Positions 53,376 to 61,422 of a DNA stretch of 64,000 nt are shown piece by piece. The stretch is from Hymenobacter citatus (lineage in GTDB: Bacteria > Bacteroidota > Bacteroidia > Cytophagales > Hymenobacteraceae). The notes under the pieces are model-generated. The model made no database searches. It had not been told where the DNA came from and saw only the letters and a program-made list of their open reading frames with translations. The stretch lies in assembly GCF_014333615.1 (NCBI RefSeq), contig NZ_JACSCY010000009.1, positions 107,712-171,711 on the forward strand, written 5' to 3'. A program made the translations under genes and the position numbers. Each line of letters starts with the position of its first letter. Position 1 is the first letter of the stretch.

Positions 53376-55247
53376 CTACGATTTGGTGATAACCAGTCGT
53401 TTGGTAACAGTGGTGCTACCGTCGGGGAGGGTAAGGCGTACCAGGTAAAGGCCTGCTGGCAGCGCCTGCAAATCCAGTGTGGCCTGCCCGGCCTGCGCCG
53501 CGGGCTGCTGCCAGACCACCCGGCCCAGGGCATCGAGCACCGTAGCCGACCGGTAGCGCCCTTCCACCCGCACCCGGCCAGCACTGGGGTTGGGGTAGAG
53601 CGCAAGGGCCGCCGCTGCTCCGGCCGACGCGGCAGCCGTGGTAACGCCGTTGGTCATCAGCGGACGCATCATGGGAGCATAAGCAGGTATAGCCGTTGTA
53701 ACATTCCAGGTGCCCTGGGTGGTGCTGGTGCCATTAAAGCCTGATAGCAAGTAGCCTTGGGGTACGTTGCTGTTCAAATCAGCTCCAAAATTCAGGAAGT
53801 CGCTGGTGGGCGCAAAGCCTACGTAAAAGGTACCGCTGACTGGCACCGGCGCGGCAAAATTGACATCCACGTAGGACTGGCCGGCTGGTAGGGTAGTAGG
53901 CACGGCATAAGCACGGGTGGCTATTGCTTCTCGGTCGGGTCTGCCTTGGTTATCATTCCATACAGCTACCACAATGCCTTGGCTGGTAGCAGTGGGGGAG
54001 GGCAGCGGGTACAGGCGCAGGCCCTGCACTTGGTCGGGCTTATTTAAGTCGATGCGATATACAAAGTAGTTGGCTGGGCCAGTGCTGCCACGCGGTACGT
54101 TGAAAGTTGCTTCTGCCGAGCCATCGTCGTAGGCGTAGTAATTGTTCAGCTCCGTTACCCGGTAAATGGTATCGTTGGGCAAGGTGCGCGGGGTGGCTTC
54201 GCTGGTACGCAATACCACTTGATGCCTCACGCGCTTGGCCTCTGCCGTGAGGGGTAGGGGCGTAGTGCGCAGGCTACCCGTAAGGGATACCTGCTGGGCA
54301 CTGGGGTCGAGGGAGCGGGTACCTGTGAGGAAGGTAGCAGGGGCACCGTTGGGTAATACTTGTACAGTGCCCGCATAGGGCACGGGGGTAGGCACAATAG
54401 CGTCGAAGTTGTTGACGGTGGTGGTTACCTGGTCGTTCAGCTCATCCGTTGCATTCGCCGCTGCGTTATACTGCCACACCGGCATGGCGGCATAGCGCTT
54501 CAGCAGACTAGTGAGCGGAGCACTGGTCGCAATATCCTGGGTGGAGTTGTCGGCGGCGGAGCGGTTGCGGTCGAGCCGTACATAGTCGATGCTCCAGGCA
54601 TCGCGGGTGGTAGCCAAATTGCCTGCCGTCCGGAAGCGAAACTGAAAGCCGCTGTGCAGGTAGGCCGCTGTATTGATAGCAAAAAACTGTTCCCGGAACG
54701 CGGTGCGTGTTCCTGTGCTGAGCTGCTGCCACACCACTTGCCACACCTGGTTGCGGTCCAGAAACTCCAGTTGCAGATACACAGGGCGCGCTCCACTGTT
54801 GGCCTGCGGTGCACCCACTATGCTACCAGCCTGCCAATAGAAGCTCAGATACACATTGTCGGCTGCCGTGAGGCCGGCCAGGTTAATGGACTGAGAGGTA
54901 AGTGTGTCCGTGTCGCTGTAGGCGGTAGAAGGGCCGTAGGGTTGTCCGTTGGCGCTGAGCCCATCGAGCGTAGCTACGCCCCGGCTGGGCGGCGCTACTG
55001 GGAAGCGGTTGTTGACCAGCGCGCCGCCCGGCAACCAGCGTGTTGGGCTAGGCACGCCTTCCACTGGAAGCGTGAAATCATCGAAGAAGGGTAGAGAGAG
55101 CAGGGTAGGGCGTTGCGCTACGCGGGGCCGGGCATGAGCTGCCCGTGCCAGGTCGGCTTCGAGGGGGTGCACCGTTTGAGCACGACCGGGTGCTACCAAC
55201 GCCGTGAGGAATAGCAGTAAGCAGGAAACGCGTAGCAGATAGTTCAT
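53376..55247 (-). CDS. Secreted T9SS type A sorting-domain protein
   Basis: 623-aa exported protein. The signal peptide (MNYLLRVSCLLLFLTALV..) ends near residue 23. The body has beta-rich domains containing PVEGVPSPTRWLPGGALVN and repeated YLSFYWQ/FYVGFAP-like strands, with no known catalytic motif. The last ~75 residues are the type A sorting tail (AALALYPNPSAGRVRVEG ... LPAGLYLVRLTLPDG ... KRLVITKS). It would be secreted by Sec plus the type IX system. Function unknown; an extracellular structural or binding role is plausible. Confidence 0.85.
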   Translation of the reverse strand: MNYLLRVSCLLLFLTALVAPGRAQTVHPLEADLARAAHARPRVAQRPTLLSLPFFDDFTLPVEGVPSPTRWLPGGALVNNRFPVAPPSRGVATLDGLSANGQPYGPSTAYSDTDTLTSQSINLAGLTAADNVYLSFYWQAGSIVGAPQANSGARPVYLQLEFLDRNQVWQVVWQQLSTGTRTAFREQFFAINTAAYLHSGFQFRFRTAGNLATTRDAWSIDYVRLDRNRSAADNSTQDIATSAPLTSLLKRYAAMPVWQYNAAANATDELNDQVTTTVNNFDAIVPTPVPYAGTVQVLPNGAPATFLTGTRSLDPSAQQVSLTGSLRTTPLPLTAEAKRVRHQVVLRTSEATPRTLPNDTIYRVTELNNYYAYDDGSAEATFNVPRGSTGPANYFVYRIDLNKPDQVQGLRLYPLPSPTATSQGIVVAVWNDNQGRPDREAIATRAYAVPTTLPAGQSYVDVNFAAPVPVSGTFYVGFAPTSDFLNFGADLNSNVPQGYLLSGFNGTSTTQGTWNVTTAIPAYAPMMRPLMTNGVTTAAASAGAAAALALYPNPSAGRVRVEGRYRSATVLDALGRVVWQQPAAQAGQATLDLQALPAGLYLVRLTLPDGSTTVTKRLVITKS

Positions 55248-55359
55248 CAGCAGGCAAGTTACGGACGCTAAACGGTAGGCCCGGCAGTTTGGTACGAACG
55301 CAGTAGCGCGGAGCCAGCCAGCTCCGCGCTACCCTACGTCAATACCGCTTTGAGCCGCT

Positions 55360-56151
55360 TTAGTTTACTGGCGTGAGCGAGGTGGGCTCGCTGCCCGCAA
55401 TCCATAGATCTACCAGTTGCCCCATGCGAATGGTAGCATTGCCGGTAGCGGCCGGGCGCTGCTTCACTACGGTGCCCTCGGGCTGGTCGGCGGTGGCGGG
55501 CTGGTAGAACTTCTCGCCGGGCTGCAAGCCCTGGCCAGCCAGCAGCGTCAGGGCCTCGTCGGCGGGCATGCCCACCACGTTGGGCACCGGGAACTCCTGG
55601 TTGCCCAGGCCGTCGCCTACTTCCAGGTCAATCTGGTTACCTTTGGTGACGGCCGCGCCGGGCGCTATTTCCTTGCCGTTCATCATCTGCTTCAACACTT
55701 CGTTCTGTCGCAGATCGGGCACCAGCGTAATCTTGCCCACCGACAAACCGTAGCTTTTCAGAATCATCTGCGCATTCTTCACCGAGCCGTCGGTGAGCCT
55801 GGGCATCTTGATCTGCGGCGGGTTCTTGCTCACCACCGACACATAAATCTTGCGGTCTTCCTTCACAAATTCGCCGGGGGCGGGGTCCTGCATCAGCACT
55901 GTGCCGGGGCGTACGCCGGGTTCGTAGGTGCTGTCGTCTACAAAGTAGCGCAGGTTGCGCTCGTCGAGGTAGTCCTCCAGGTCGGCCATTTGCATGCCCG
56001 TTATCTTAGGTACCATGATGGTTTCGCCGTGGTTGGTCGAAATCGGCAGGTACACGAAGAAGAAGGCAAACAGCAGTGCCGCGCCCAGCACGCCAATCAC
56101 CACCAGGTGCTTCACCACGTCAAAAGGCGTATCGGATTTCAGGAAAGCCAT
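55360..56151 (-). CDS. PASTA-domain membrane protein
   Basis: 263-aa protein with one membrane helix (residues ~15-37) and an external part of three PASTA domains (~40-110, ~110-180, ~180-255), each with the VPxVxGMxxxxAxxxL-type pattern (e.g. MVPKITGMQMADLEDYL, MPRLTDGSVKNAQMIL, VPNVVGMPADEALTLL). PASTA domains bind peptidoglycan fragments. Unlike PknB it has no kinase domain. It is adjacent to the D-Ala-D-Ala ligase gene on the same strand, suggesting a link to cell-wall synthesis. Confidence 0.9.
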   Translation of the reverse strand: MAFLKSDTPFDVVKHLVVIGVLGAALLFAFFFVYLPISTNHGETIMVPKITGMQMADLEDYLDERNLRYFVDDSTYEPGVRPGTVLMQDPAPGEFVKEDRKIYVSVVSKNPPQIKMPRLTDGSVKNAQMILKSYGLSVGKITLVPDLRQNEVLKQMMNGKEIAPGAAVTKGNQIDLEVGDGLGNQEFPVPNVVGMPADEALTLLAGQGLQPGEKFYQPATADQPEGTVVKQRPAATGNATIRMGQLVDLWIAGSEPTSLTPVN

Positions 56152-56156
56152 TTATT

Positions 56157-56192
56157 CAATTAAAAATTAAGAATTATAAATTAAGAATTGAG
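56157..56192. repeat. AT-rich direct repeats upstream of the PASTA gene
   Basis: The sequence repeats ATTAAAAATTAAGAATTATAA-like units (AATTAAGAATT) over ~35 nt, a low-complexity stretch between the ligase-side inverted repeat and the PASTA gene start. Confidence 0.6.
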
Positions 56193-56207
56193 GGTGGGAA
56201 TAAACCG

Positions 56208-56313
56208 TTTGTCATCCTGAGCGGAGCGAAGGACCTTCTCAGGGTAGAACGAGTCGTTATTGTGCCAGTTGTTCTTGCGTAATAAGGTCCTTCGCTGCAC
56301 TCAGGATGACAAA
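56208..56313. repeat. Inverted repeat, GTCATCCTGAGC family (copy 2)
   Basis: Arms TTTGTCATCCTGAGCGGAGC (from 56208, to ~56240) and AAGGTCCTTCGCTGCACTCA (56284..56313) pair over ~30 bp with two mismatches. It lies between ddl and the PASTA gene; the right arm ends 7 nt before the ddl stop codon. Confidence 0.85.
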
Positions 56314-56320
56314 TGGTTTT

Positions 56321-59074
56321 CTATTCTCCGGCCTCCAACGCTGCCTTCTCCTGCCGCGCTTTGCCAAACTCCAGAATCTGATCGATGAACTGGTAGGGCG
56401 TGTAGCCGTTGAGGGCCGTTTGGTGGAAGATGCAGGTAGCGGGCGTCATGCCGGGTAGGGAGTTCACCTCGATGATGATGACCTCCACGGCGCCGGTCTG
56501 GCGCACGCGCACAAACGCGTCGATGCGGGCGTAGCCCTGAATGTCCAGGATTTCGGCCACGCGGCGCAGCTCCTCCTTCACCTCCTCGGAGATGCGCTGG
56601 CGCTCCTGCGGGTCGGGGGCGTAGCGGGCGGGGGTGATGTTTTGGCCTTCGCCGGCCAAAAACTTCTCCTCCAGGCTCAGCACCTCGCCCGTGGCCAGGG
56701 CTTCCGAGGCCTCGAATACCTCAATTTCCAACTCGCCGGCCTCGCCCCAGTGCGTGAGCAGGCCGCCGGTTACTTCCAGGAAGTGGGCCGCGCCGTCGCG
56801 GTCAATCAGCGTTTCCACCAGGAAAGCATCCTTGCGCGGAAACTCCTCTTTGAAGCCCAAGTGCAGGGTTGTGGCCGCGTCGGGCAGCAGGTCTTCCTGG
56901 TGGCGGAAGATGAGACGGCAGAACGCTACCAGCTCGTCGCGGTTTTTAATTTTCTTGACGGCCGAGGAGCAACCGTCGTCGGCGGGCTTGGCAATGAAGG
57001 GGTAGGGGAACTGCGTTTCCAGCTCGTTGTAGAAGCCTTCGGGGTCGGCCTCCCAGTGCAGGCGTGTAGCCATGCGGTGCTCGGCCACGCGCAGGCCGGC
57101 TTCGCGCAGGCGTTTGTTGGTTTCGAACTTGTTGATGGTGATGCTGCTGCTAGCTGTGCCCGAGCCGTTGTAGGGTAGGCCGTACTTTTCCAACTCGGTT
57201 TGCAGGGCGCCATCCTCGCCGGGGCGGCCGTGAAGGGCAATAAACACCTCGTCTACCTCCTGGGCCAACTCCTCGAAGGAGATGCGGCGCGGCTGGGCCG
57301 TGGGCTGACCGGCGTAGGTGCTGGTGATGCCCTCCGCCTCGCGCCGGATGCGCTGCAAGATCGGGTGCAGGTCGTGGCCAGCCTCGTGCTGCTCAATCTT
57401 CTCCCGAATGTCGTCGGCGTTGTCCTTCAGCATCACGTTGATGGGCAGCACGTACAGCCGGAAATGCTCGCTGCTACCCGTCAGGAACACCGGCACCGGC
57501 TGGTACTTAGCCGACGACGACAGCTTCTCGTAAATGTTGCGCCCGCTCTCCACCGAAATGTGCCGTTCCGACGAGTAGCCGCCCATAATCACGGCCACCT
57601 TCGTGCGCGGCCGGTCTTCCTGCTGACGCTGGGCCACGGCCGTGTCGAGCTGCTGTAGCTGCTGCGCCAGTTGCAGCGGCTTCATACCCGCCCGCCGCCG
57701 CGCGGCCAGGGAAGTGCGAACAAGGTAGGTGAGGAACTGACTCGGGTTCAGCCCAATTTCCGCGGCCTGATGAAAGAAGAACGACGCCGGCAGCATACCC
57801 GACGTGGTGTTGGGGTCGTTCAAAAATAGCTCACCATCGGCCGTCATAAAGCCATCCAGGCGCGCATACACCTGGAAACCAAACGTGCGGAACATCTCCT
57901 CGCATTGCTCCCGAATGCGCTGAATGTCGGCTTCCGGCAGGTCGATGGGTGTGATTTTGCGCGAGAGGCCGGGTAAGTACTTCGAGCGGTAGTCGAACAT
58001 CTCCTCGCCCTTCACAATCTCGGTGGGGGGTAGGGCCAGCGGATTGCCATTGGGGTCTTCCACCACAATGCACGAAAACTCGCGCCCGTGCACAAATTGC
58101 TCTACTAATACCTGCGTTTCGCCGTCGGCGTTAGTCAGGCGCACTTCGTCGGAGGTCAAGAAAGCCTCGTTGAGGGCATGTAGCAGGGCTGCGGGATGGT
58201 AGATGAGCTGCGAGTTACGCGCTGCGAGTTGCGAATCGTCGCTTACTGGTAACTCGGAGCTTATAACTCGCAGCTCTACCGGCAGGCCGATGCCCTCGCG
58301 AATGTCGGTGAGCTGCTGCACCCACACGAGCTTGTCGCGCTCCGTGAACTGCGCCCATTCCGAGCGGTACACGGTTTTGCGGAACAAGCTGCGCTCCACG
58401 GCGGCGCGGAACTTAGCCACGTCGTTGTTGCGCAGGATGCTCACGCCGATGCTGCTACCCTGGCGCGGCGCCTTGAACACGAGGGGTAGGCCCAGTTCCC
58501 GCGTGAGGTAGGCAAGGGTAGCCTCCGGGTCGACAGCGTCCCACTCCTCCTGCGTTATCACGCGAAACTCGGGGGTAGGGCGGCCCAGCGCTTTCAGCAG
58601 TTTTTTCTGCGCAATCTTATCGATACCAAAGGCCGAGGGGAGAATGCCCGAGCCGGAATACGGAATGCCATACCATTCTAGCAGGCCCTGAATGGCACCG
58701 TCTTCTCCGCTGGGGCCGTGCAAGGCCAGGAAAGCAAAATCCAGCAACTCGCGCAGCTCATGCGGAGCCACGCGGCGGCCTACCTCGCTGATAATCTGGT
58801 CTTGCTCCTGCTGGGTCAAATCACCCAGGCTTTCGAGGTAGACTTGCATCTTGTGTTCAGAAGCCGGCAGTGCCGATACGGGCGGGTAGAAGTCCCGGAT
58901 GGTGCCTTTATAGATGTACTGCCAGTCCAGCAACACAAAGTTGCCGCGACTGTCCACGAAGATGGGCACGGCCTCAAACAGGGCCTTGTCCAGATTGTCA
59001 TATACCGTGCGGCCGCCCGCAAACGAAATTTCCCGCTCGCGCGAAGTGCCGCCGAAGAAGATGCCTATTTTCAT
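56321..59074 (-). CDS. ddl: Double-domain D-alanine--D-alanine ligase
   Basis: 917-aa protein made of two complete ATP-grasp D-Ala-D-Ala ligase units; E. coli DdlB is 306 aa. The enzyme joins two D-Ala for peptidoglycan. Unit 1 (1-~485): GIFFGGTSREREISFAGG, ALHGPSGEDGAIQG, KAPRQGSSIGVS, and D420/N422 in LNDPNTTSG as metal ligands. Unit 2 (~490-917): VAVIMGGYSSERHISVESG, ALHGRPGEDGALQ, KPADDGCSS, and E869/N871 in IEVNSLPG. Both look active, though unit 1 has an altered DPN site. Residues ~267-291 are encoded by an in-frame palindromic repeat. A TACCTTTG box lies 8 nt before the ATG. Confidence 0.92.
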   Translation of the reverse strand: MKIGIFFGGTSREREISFAGGRTVYDNLDKALFEAVPIFVDSRGNFVLLDWQYIYKGTIRDFYPPVSALPASEHKMQVYLESLGDLTQQEQDQIISEVGRRVAPHELRELLDFAFLALHGPSGEDGAIQGLLEWYGIPYSGSGILPSAFGIDKIAQKKLLKALGRPTPEFRVITQEEWDAVDPEATLAYLTRELGLPLVFKAPRQGSSIGVSILRNNDVAKFRAAVERSLFRKTVYRSEWAQFTERDKLVWVQQLTDIREGIGLPVELRVISSELPVSDDSQLAARNSQLIYHPAALLHALNEAFLTSDEVRLTNADGETQVLVEQFVHGREFSCIVVEDPNGNPLALPPTEIVKGEEMFDYRSKYLPGLSRKITPIDLPEADIQRIREQCEEMFRTFGFQVYARLDGFMTADGELFLNDPNTTSGMLPASFFFHQAAEIGLNPSQFLTYLVRTSLAARRRAGMKPLQLAQQLQQLDTAVAQRQQEDRPRTKVAVIMGGYSSERHISVESGRNIYEKLSSSAKYQPVPVFLTGSSEHFRLYVLPINVMLKDNADDIREKIEQHEAGHDLHPILQRIRREAEGITSTYAGQPTAQPRRISFEELAQEVDEVFIALHGRPGEDGALQTELEKYGLPYNGSGTASSSITINKFETNKRLREAGLRVAEHRMATRLHWEADPEGFYNELETQFPYPFIAKPADDGCSSAVKKIKNRDELVAFCRLIFRHQEDLLPDAATTLHLGFKEEFPRKDAFLVETLIDRDGAAHFLEVTGGLLTHWGEAGELEIEVFEASEALATGEVLSLEEKFLAGEGQNITPARYAPDPQERQRISEEVKEELRRVAEILDIQGYARIDAFVRVRQTGAVEVIIIEVNSLPGMTPATCIFHQTALNGYTPYQFIDQILEFGKARQEKAALEAGE
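58206..58276. repeat. In-frame palindromic repeat inside ddl
   Basis: Perfect outer arms 58206..58218 and 58264..58276 (GAGCTGCGAGTTA and complement), with further imperfect pairing inward. The element is composed of GAGTTGCGAGTT-like units known from intergenic repeats, but here it is 71 nt in frame within the first ligase unit and encodes ELRVISSELP...QLAARNSQL. Confidence 0.8.
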
Positions 59075-59082
59075 ACGTAGTG

Positions 59083-59090
59083 CAAAGGTA
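59083..59090 (-). promoter_or_regulatory. -7 box abutting the ddl start codon
   Basis: TACCTTTG on the minus strand, 8 nt from the ATG. No TTTG at the normal upstream distance. If it is the promoter, the mRNA would have almost no 5' leader. Confidence 0.45.
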
Positions 59091-59132
59091 GGAGGAGTTT
59101 AGAAGTGTTGAGTGCTGTGAGGTAAACCCATT

Positions 59133-59234
59133 TGTCATCCTGAGCGCAGCGAAGGACCTTCTCACGCGTGCTTGACTAGCGTACCAATGGCTTGTTCTGG
59201 CGTGAGAAGGTCCTTCGCTCCGCTCAGGATGACA
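59133..59234. repeat. Inverted repeat, GTCATCCTGAGC family (copy 3)
   Basis: Arms 59133..59167 and 59200..59234, 35 nt with one mismatch (TGTCATCCTGAGCGCAGCGA ... and complement). Located between the divergent ddl and pgk genes. An open frame of pgk extends through it, but the pgk start at 59346 is the real one. Confidence 0.9.
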
Positions 59235-59345
59235 GCACAGCAGAAAGGCAATTTAACGCGGCTCAACACGCAACATTTCCGAAATTCTCCCGAACTACGC
59301 GGCGCCGTCGCGTATAAGACGGTACCTAACCCAACCGTTTCACCC

Positions 59346-60536
59346 ATGAAAACGCTCGATCAATACAACTTTGCCGGCCACCGTGCGGTGGTGCGCGTCG
59401 ATTTTAACGTGCCCCTCGACGACGAGCTGCGCATCACCGACGACACCCGCATCCGGGCCGCTACGCCTACCATCCGGAAGATTCTGGCTGATGGTGGCTC
59501 CGTGGTGCTGCTCTCGCACATGGGCCGGCCCAAAGGCGGACCCGATAAGAAAAATTCGCTTCGCAACCTCGTGCTGCGCCTGCAACAGGAGTATGGTCAG
59601 GAAGTGAAATTTGGTGGCGACGTGCTCGGCCAGGAAGCCACCGATATGGCTAACAACCTGCAACCCGGCGAAATCCTGCTGCTCGACAACGTGCGCTTCT
59701 ACGCCGAAGAAGAAAAAGGCGACGCTGCCTTTGCCCAGCAACTCGCCCGCCTCGGCGACGTGTACGTGAACGATGCCTTTGGTGCGGCCCACCGCCGCCA
59801 TGCCTCTACGGCCGTGATGGCGCAATACTTTGGCCCCGAAGACCGGGTAGGCGGCTACTTGCTGCAAAGCGAGCTGGACAACGCCCAAAAAGTGCTGGAG
59901 CACCCCGAGCATCCCTTCACGGCCATCATGGGCGGCGCCAAGATTTCGGATAAAATTGAAATCATTGAGCGCTTACTGGATAAAGTAGACAACCTGCTGA
60001 TTGGCGGTGCTATGGCCTACACCTTCTCGGTGGCCGAAGGCGGCAGCATCGGCAACTCGCTGCTGGAAGCTGATAAGGTAGATCTGGCCGCCAGCCTCAT
60101 CCAAAAAGCCAAAGACAAAGGCGTAAATCTGGTACTGCCCGGCGACAGCATCATTGCCACGCGGTTTGCCAACGACGCCGACATCGACGTGGCCGGCAAC
60201 CACACCATTCCTGCTACCTGGATGGGCCTCGACATCGGCCCTGAGTCGCGCGAAATCTTCGCCGACATTATCCGCAACTCCAAAACTATTCTCTGGAACG
60301 GGCCGATGGGCGTGTTCGAGATGTCGAACTTCTCGCTGGGTACTGAGTACGTAGCCCGCGCCGTGGCCGAAGCCACCGAAAACGGCGCCTACTCCCTCAT
60401 TGGCGGCGGCGACTCGGCGGCGGCCGTCAATCAGCTTGGCTTTGCTGACCGGGTTTCCTACATCAGCACCGGCGGCGGCGCCCTGCTGGAGTATATGGAA
60501 GGCAAAGAGCTGCCCGGCGTAGCCGCGCTGGGGTAG
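59346..60536 (+). CDS. pgk: Phosphoglycerate kinase
   Basis: Glycolytic enzyme that transfers phosphate from 1,3-bisphosphoglycerate to ADP. 396 aa. It opens MKTLDQYNFAGHRAVVRVDFNVPL; the family signature RVDFNVPLDD binds substrate; SHMGRPKGGPDKK holds the basic patch; the nucleotide-binding ends IMGGAKISDKIEI and GDSAAAVNQ are complete. The start at 59346 excludes the upstream open frame, which is translated repeat sequence. Confidence 0.96.
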   Translation: MKTLDQYNFAGHRAVVRVDFNVPLDDELRITDDTRIRAATPTIRKILADGGSVVLLSHMGRPKGGPDKKNSLRNLVLRLQQEYGQEVKFGGDVLGQEATDMANNLQPGEILLLDNVRFYAEEEKGDAAFAQQLARLGDVYVNDAFGAAHRRHASTAVMAQYFGPEDRVGGYLLQSELDNAQKVLEHPEHPFTAIMGGAKISDKIEIIERLLDKVDNLLIGGAMAYTFSVAEGGSIGNSLLEADKVDLAASLIQKAKDKGVNLVLPGDSIIATRFANDADIDVAGNHTIPATWMGLDIGPESREIFADIIRNSKTILWNGPMGVFEMSNFSLGTEYVARAVAEATENGAYSLIGGGDSAAAVNQLGFADRVSYISTGGGALLEYMEGKELPGVAALG

Positions 60537-60538
60537 AA

Positions 60539-60659
60539 GGTGAGATGGTGGGATAGTGAAATGGTGAGTTTGATGTTCTACTGGTGTCATTGGCGCAGTT
60601 TGCGCAGGTTGCACCAATAGAACATCAAACTCACCATTTCACTATCTCACCATCTCACC
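60539..60659. repeat. Inverted repeat, GGTGAGTTT family (copy 2)
   Basis: 42-nt arms 60539..60580 and 60618..60659 with one mismatch. The 37-nt centre contains ATTGGCGCAGTTTGCGCA, itself able to pair. Between pgk and the membrane-protein gene; no U tract. Confidence 0.9.
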
Positions 60660-60660
60660 A

Positions 60661-61293
60661 CTAATTCAAGTAAGGCGCTTCCAGCTCCTGGCCCATGCTT
60701 TGGATGGTGTCGGAGTGGCGGCCGGTGAGGCGCACGGTGCCGGTGCGGGCTTCGGTTTCGCTGATGACTTCCAGTTCGCGGAGCCAGCGTAGGCGACGCA
60801 GTTGCGGCTCAATCAGGCCCAGCGGGTTCACGTCGGCGTAGTGATAGCGCAGGTAATCTTTAGTGGTTTGCTCTAGTTTATCGGCGAAGCGGTGCAACTC
60901 CCGACGCTGCCGCCACCTGTCGGACAGCACCACGTGGGCGCGGGCCGTGACGAGCACAAAATAGCGTCGCCAGGTGTTCCAGCCATAGAGCATCAAGCCC
61001 AGCACCAGCACGCCGCCGGTAGCGGCCAGCCAGACGGTGTTGCTCAGCCGGTCGCGCACGTAGGAGCTGCCCAAGGCATTCACTACCAGCCAGCCTAGCA
61101 CAAACAGCCACGTGCGCCAGCGGTGCGGCAGGGTAGGGCGGCGCTTCTCCACGCGCACGGGCAACACCTCTTCGTACGGCATTTCAAATTCCAGCAGCAC
61201 GTCGCCAGTGGCCGAACGCTTGCTGACGTGCACGCCGTGGGCACGCAAGGTGAGCTGGGTGGTAGAGAAAAGCGAGCGTTGTTCTAAAACCAT
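60661..61293 (-). CDS. Membrane protein with PH-like regions, unknown function
   Basis: 210-aa protein with two close membrane helices (~58-78 and ~85-105) and soluble ends. The N-terminal part (LEQRSLFSTTQLTLRAHGVHVSKRSA...VLLEFEMPYEEVLPVRVEK) is a beta-rich region resembling the bacterial PH-like fold. The C-terminal part is a charged helix-rich domain (RFADKLEQTTKDYLRYHYADVN). No enzyme motif. It may take part in membrane signalling; unknown. Confidence 0.65.
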   Translation of the reverse strand: MVLEQRSLFSTTQLTLRAHGVHVSKRSATGDVLLEFEMPYEEVLPVRVEKRRPTLPHRWRTWLFVLGWLVVNALGSSYVRDRLSNTVWLAATGGVLVLGLMLYGWNTWRRYFVLVTARAHVVLSDRWRQRRELHRFADKLEQTTKDYLRYHYADVNPLGLIEPQLRRLRWLRELEVISETEARTGTVRLTGRHSDTIQSMGQELEAPYLN

Positions 61294-61308
61294 CAAGTAG
61301 TTGCGAGA

Positions 61309-61420
61309 GGTGAAATGGTGAGGTGGTGAAATGGTGAGTTTATTGTTCTGATTGAGCTATCGGCGCATTTCGCGCGATCAGGACAACAAACTCACCATTT
61401 CACCACCTCACCATTTCACC
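61309..61420. repeat. Inverted repeat, GGTGAGTTT family (copy 3)
   Basis: 44-nt arms 61309..61352 and 61377..61420 with two mismatches, built of alternating GGTGAAAT/GGTGAGGT units, around a centre with CGGCGCATTTCGCGCG. Between the PH-like gene and the M50 protease gene. Confidence 0.9.
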
Positions 61421-61422
61421 AT

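Noticed and set aside
59172..59345. N-terminal extension of pgk (58 extra codons)
   Set aside because: It translates the right arm of the GTCATCCTGAGC repeat; RSFAPLRMT-like residues are a known artefact of this repeat, and family members start at MKTLDQYNF.
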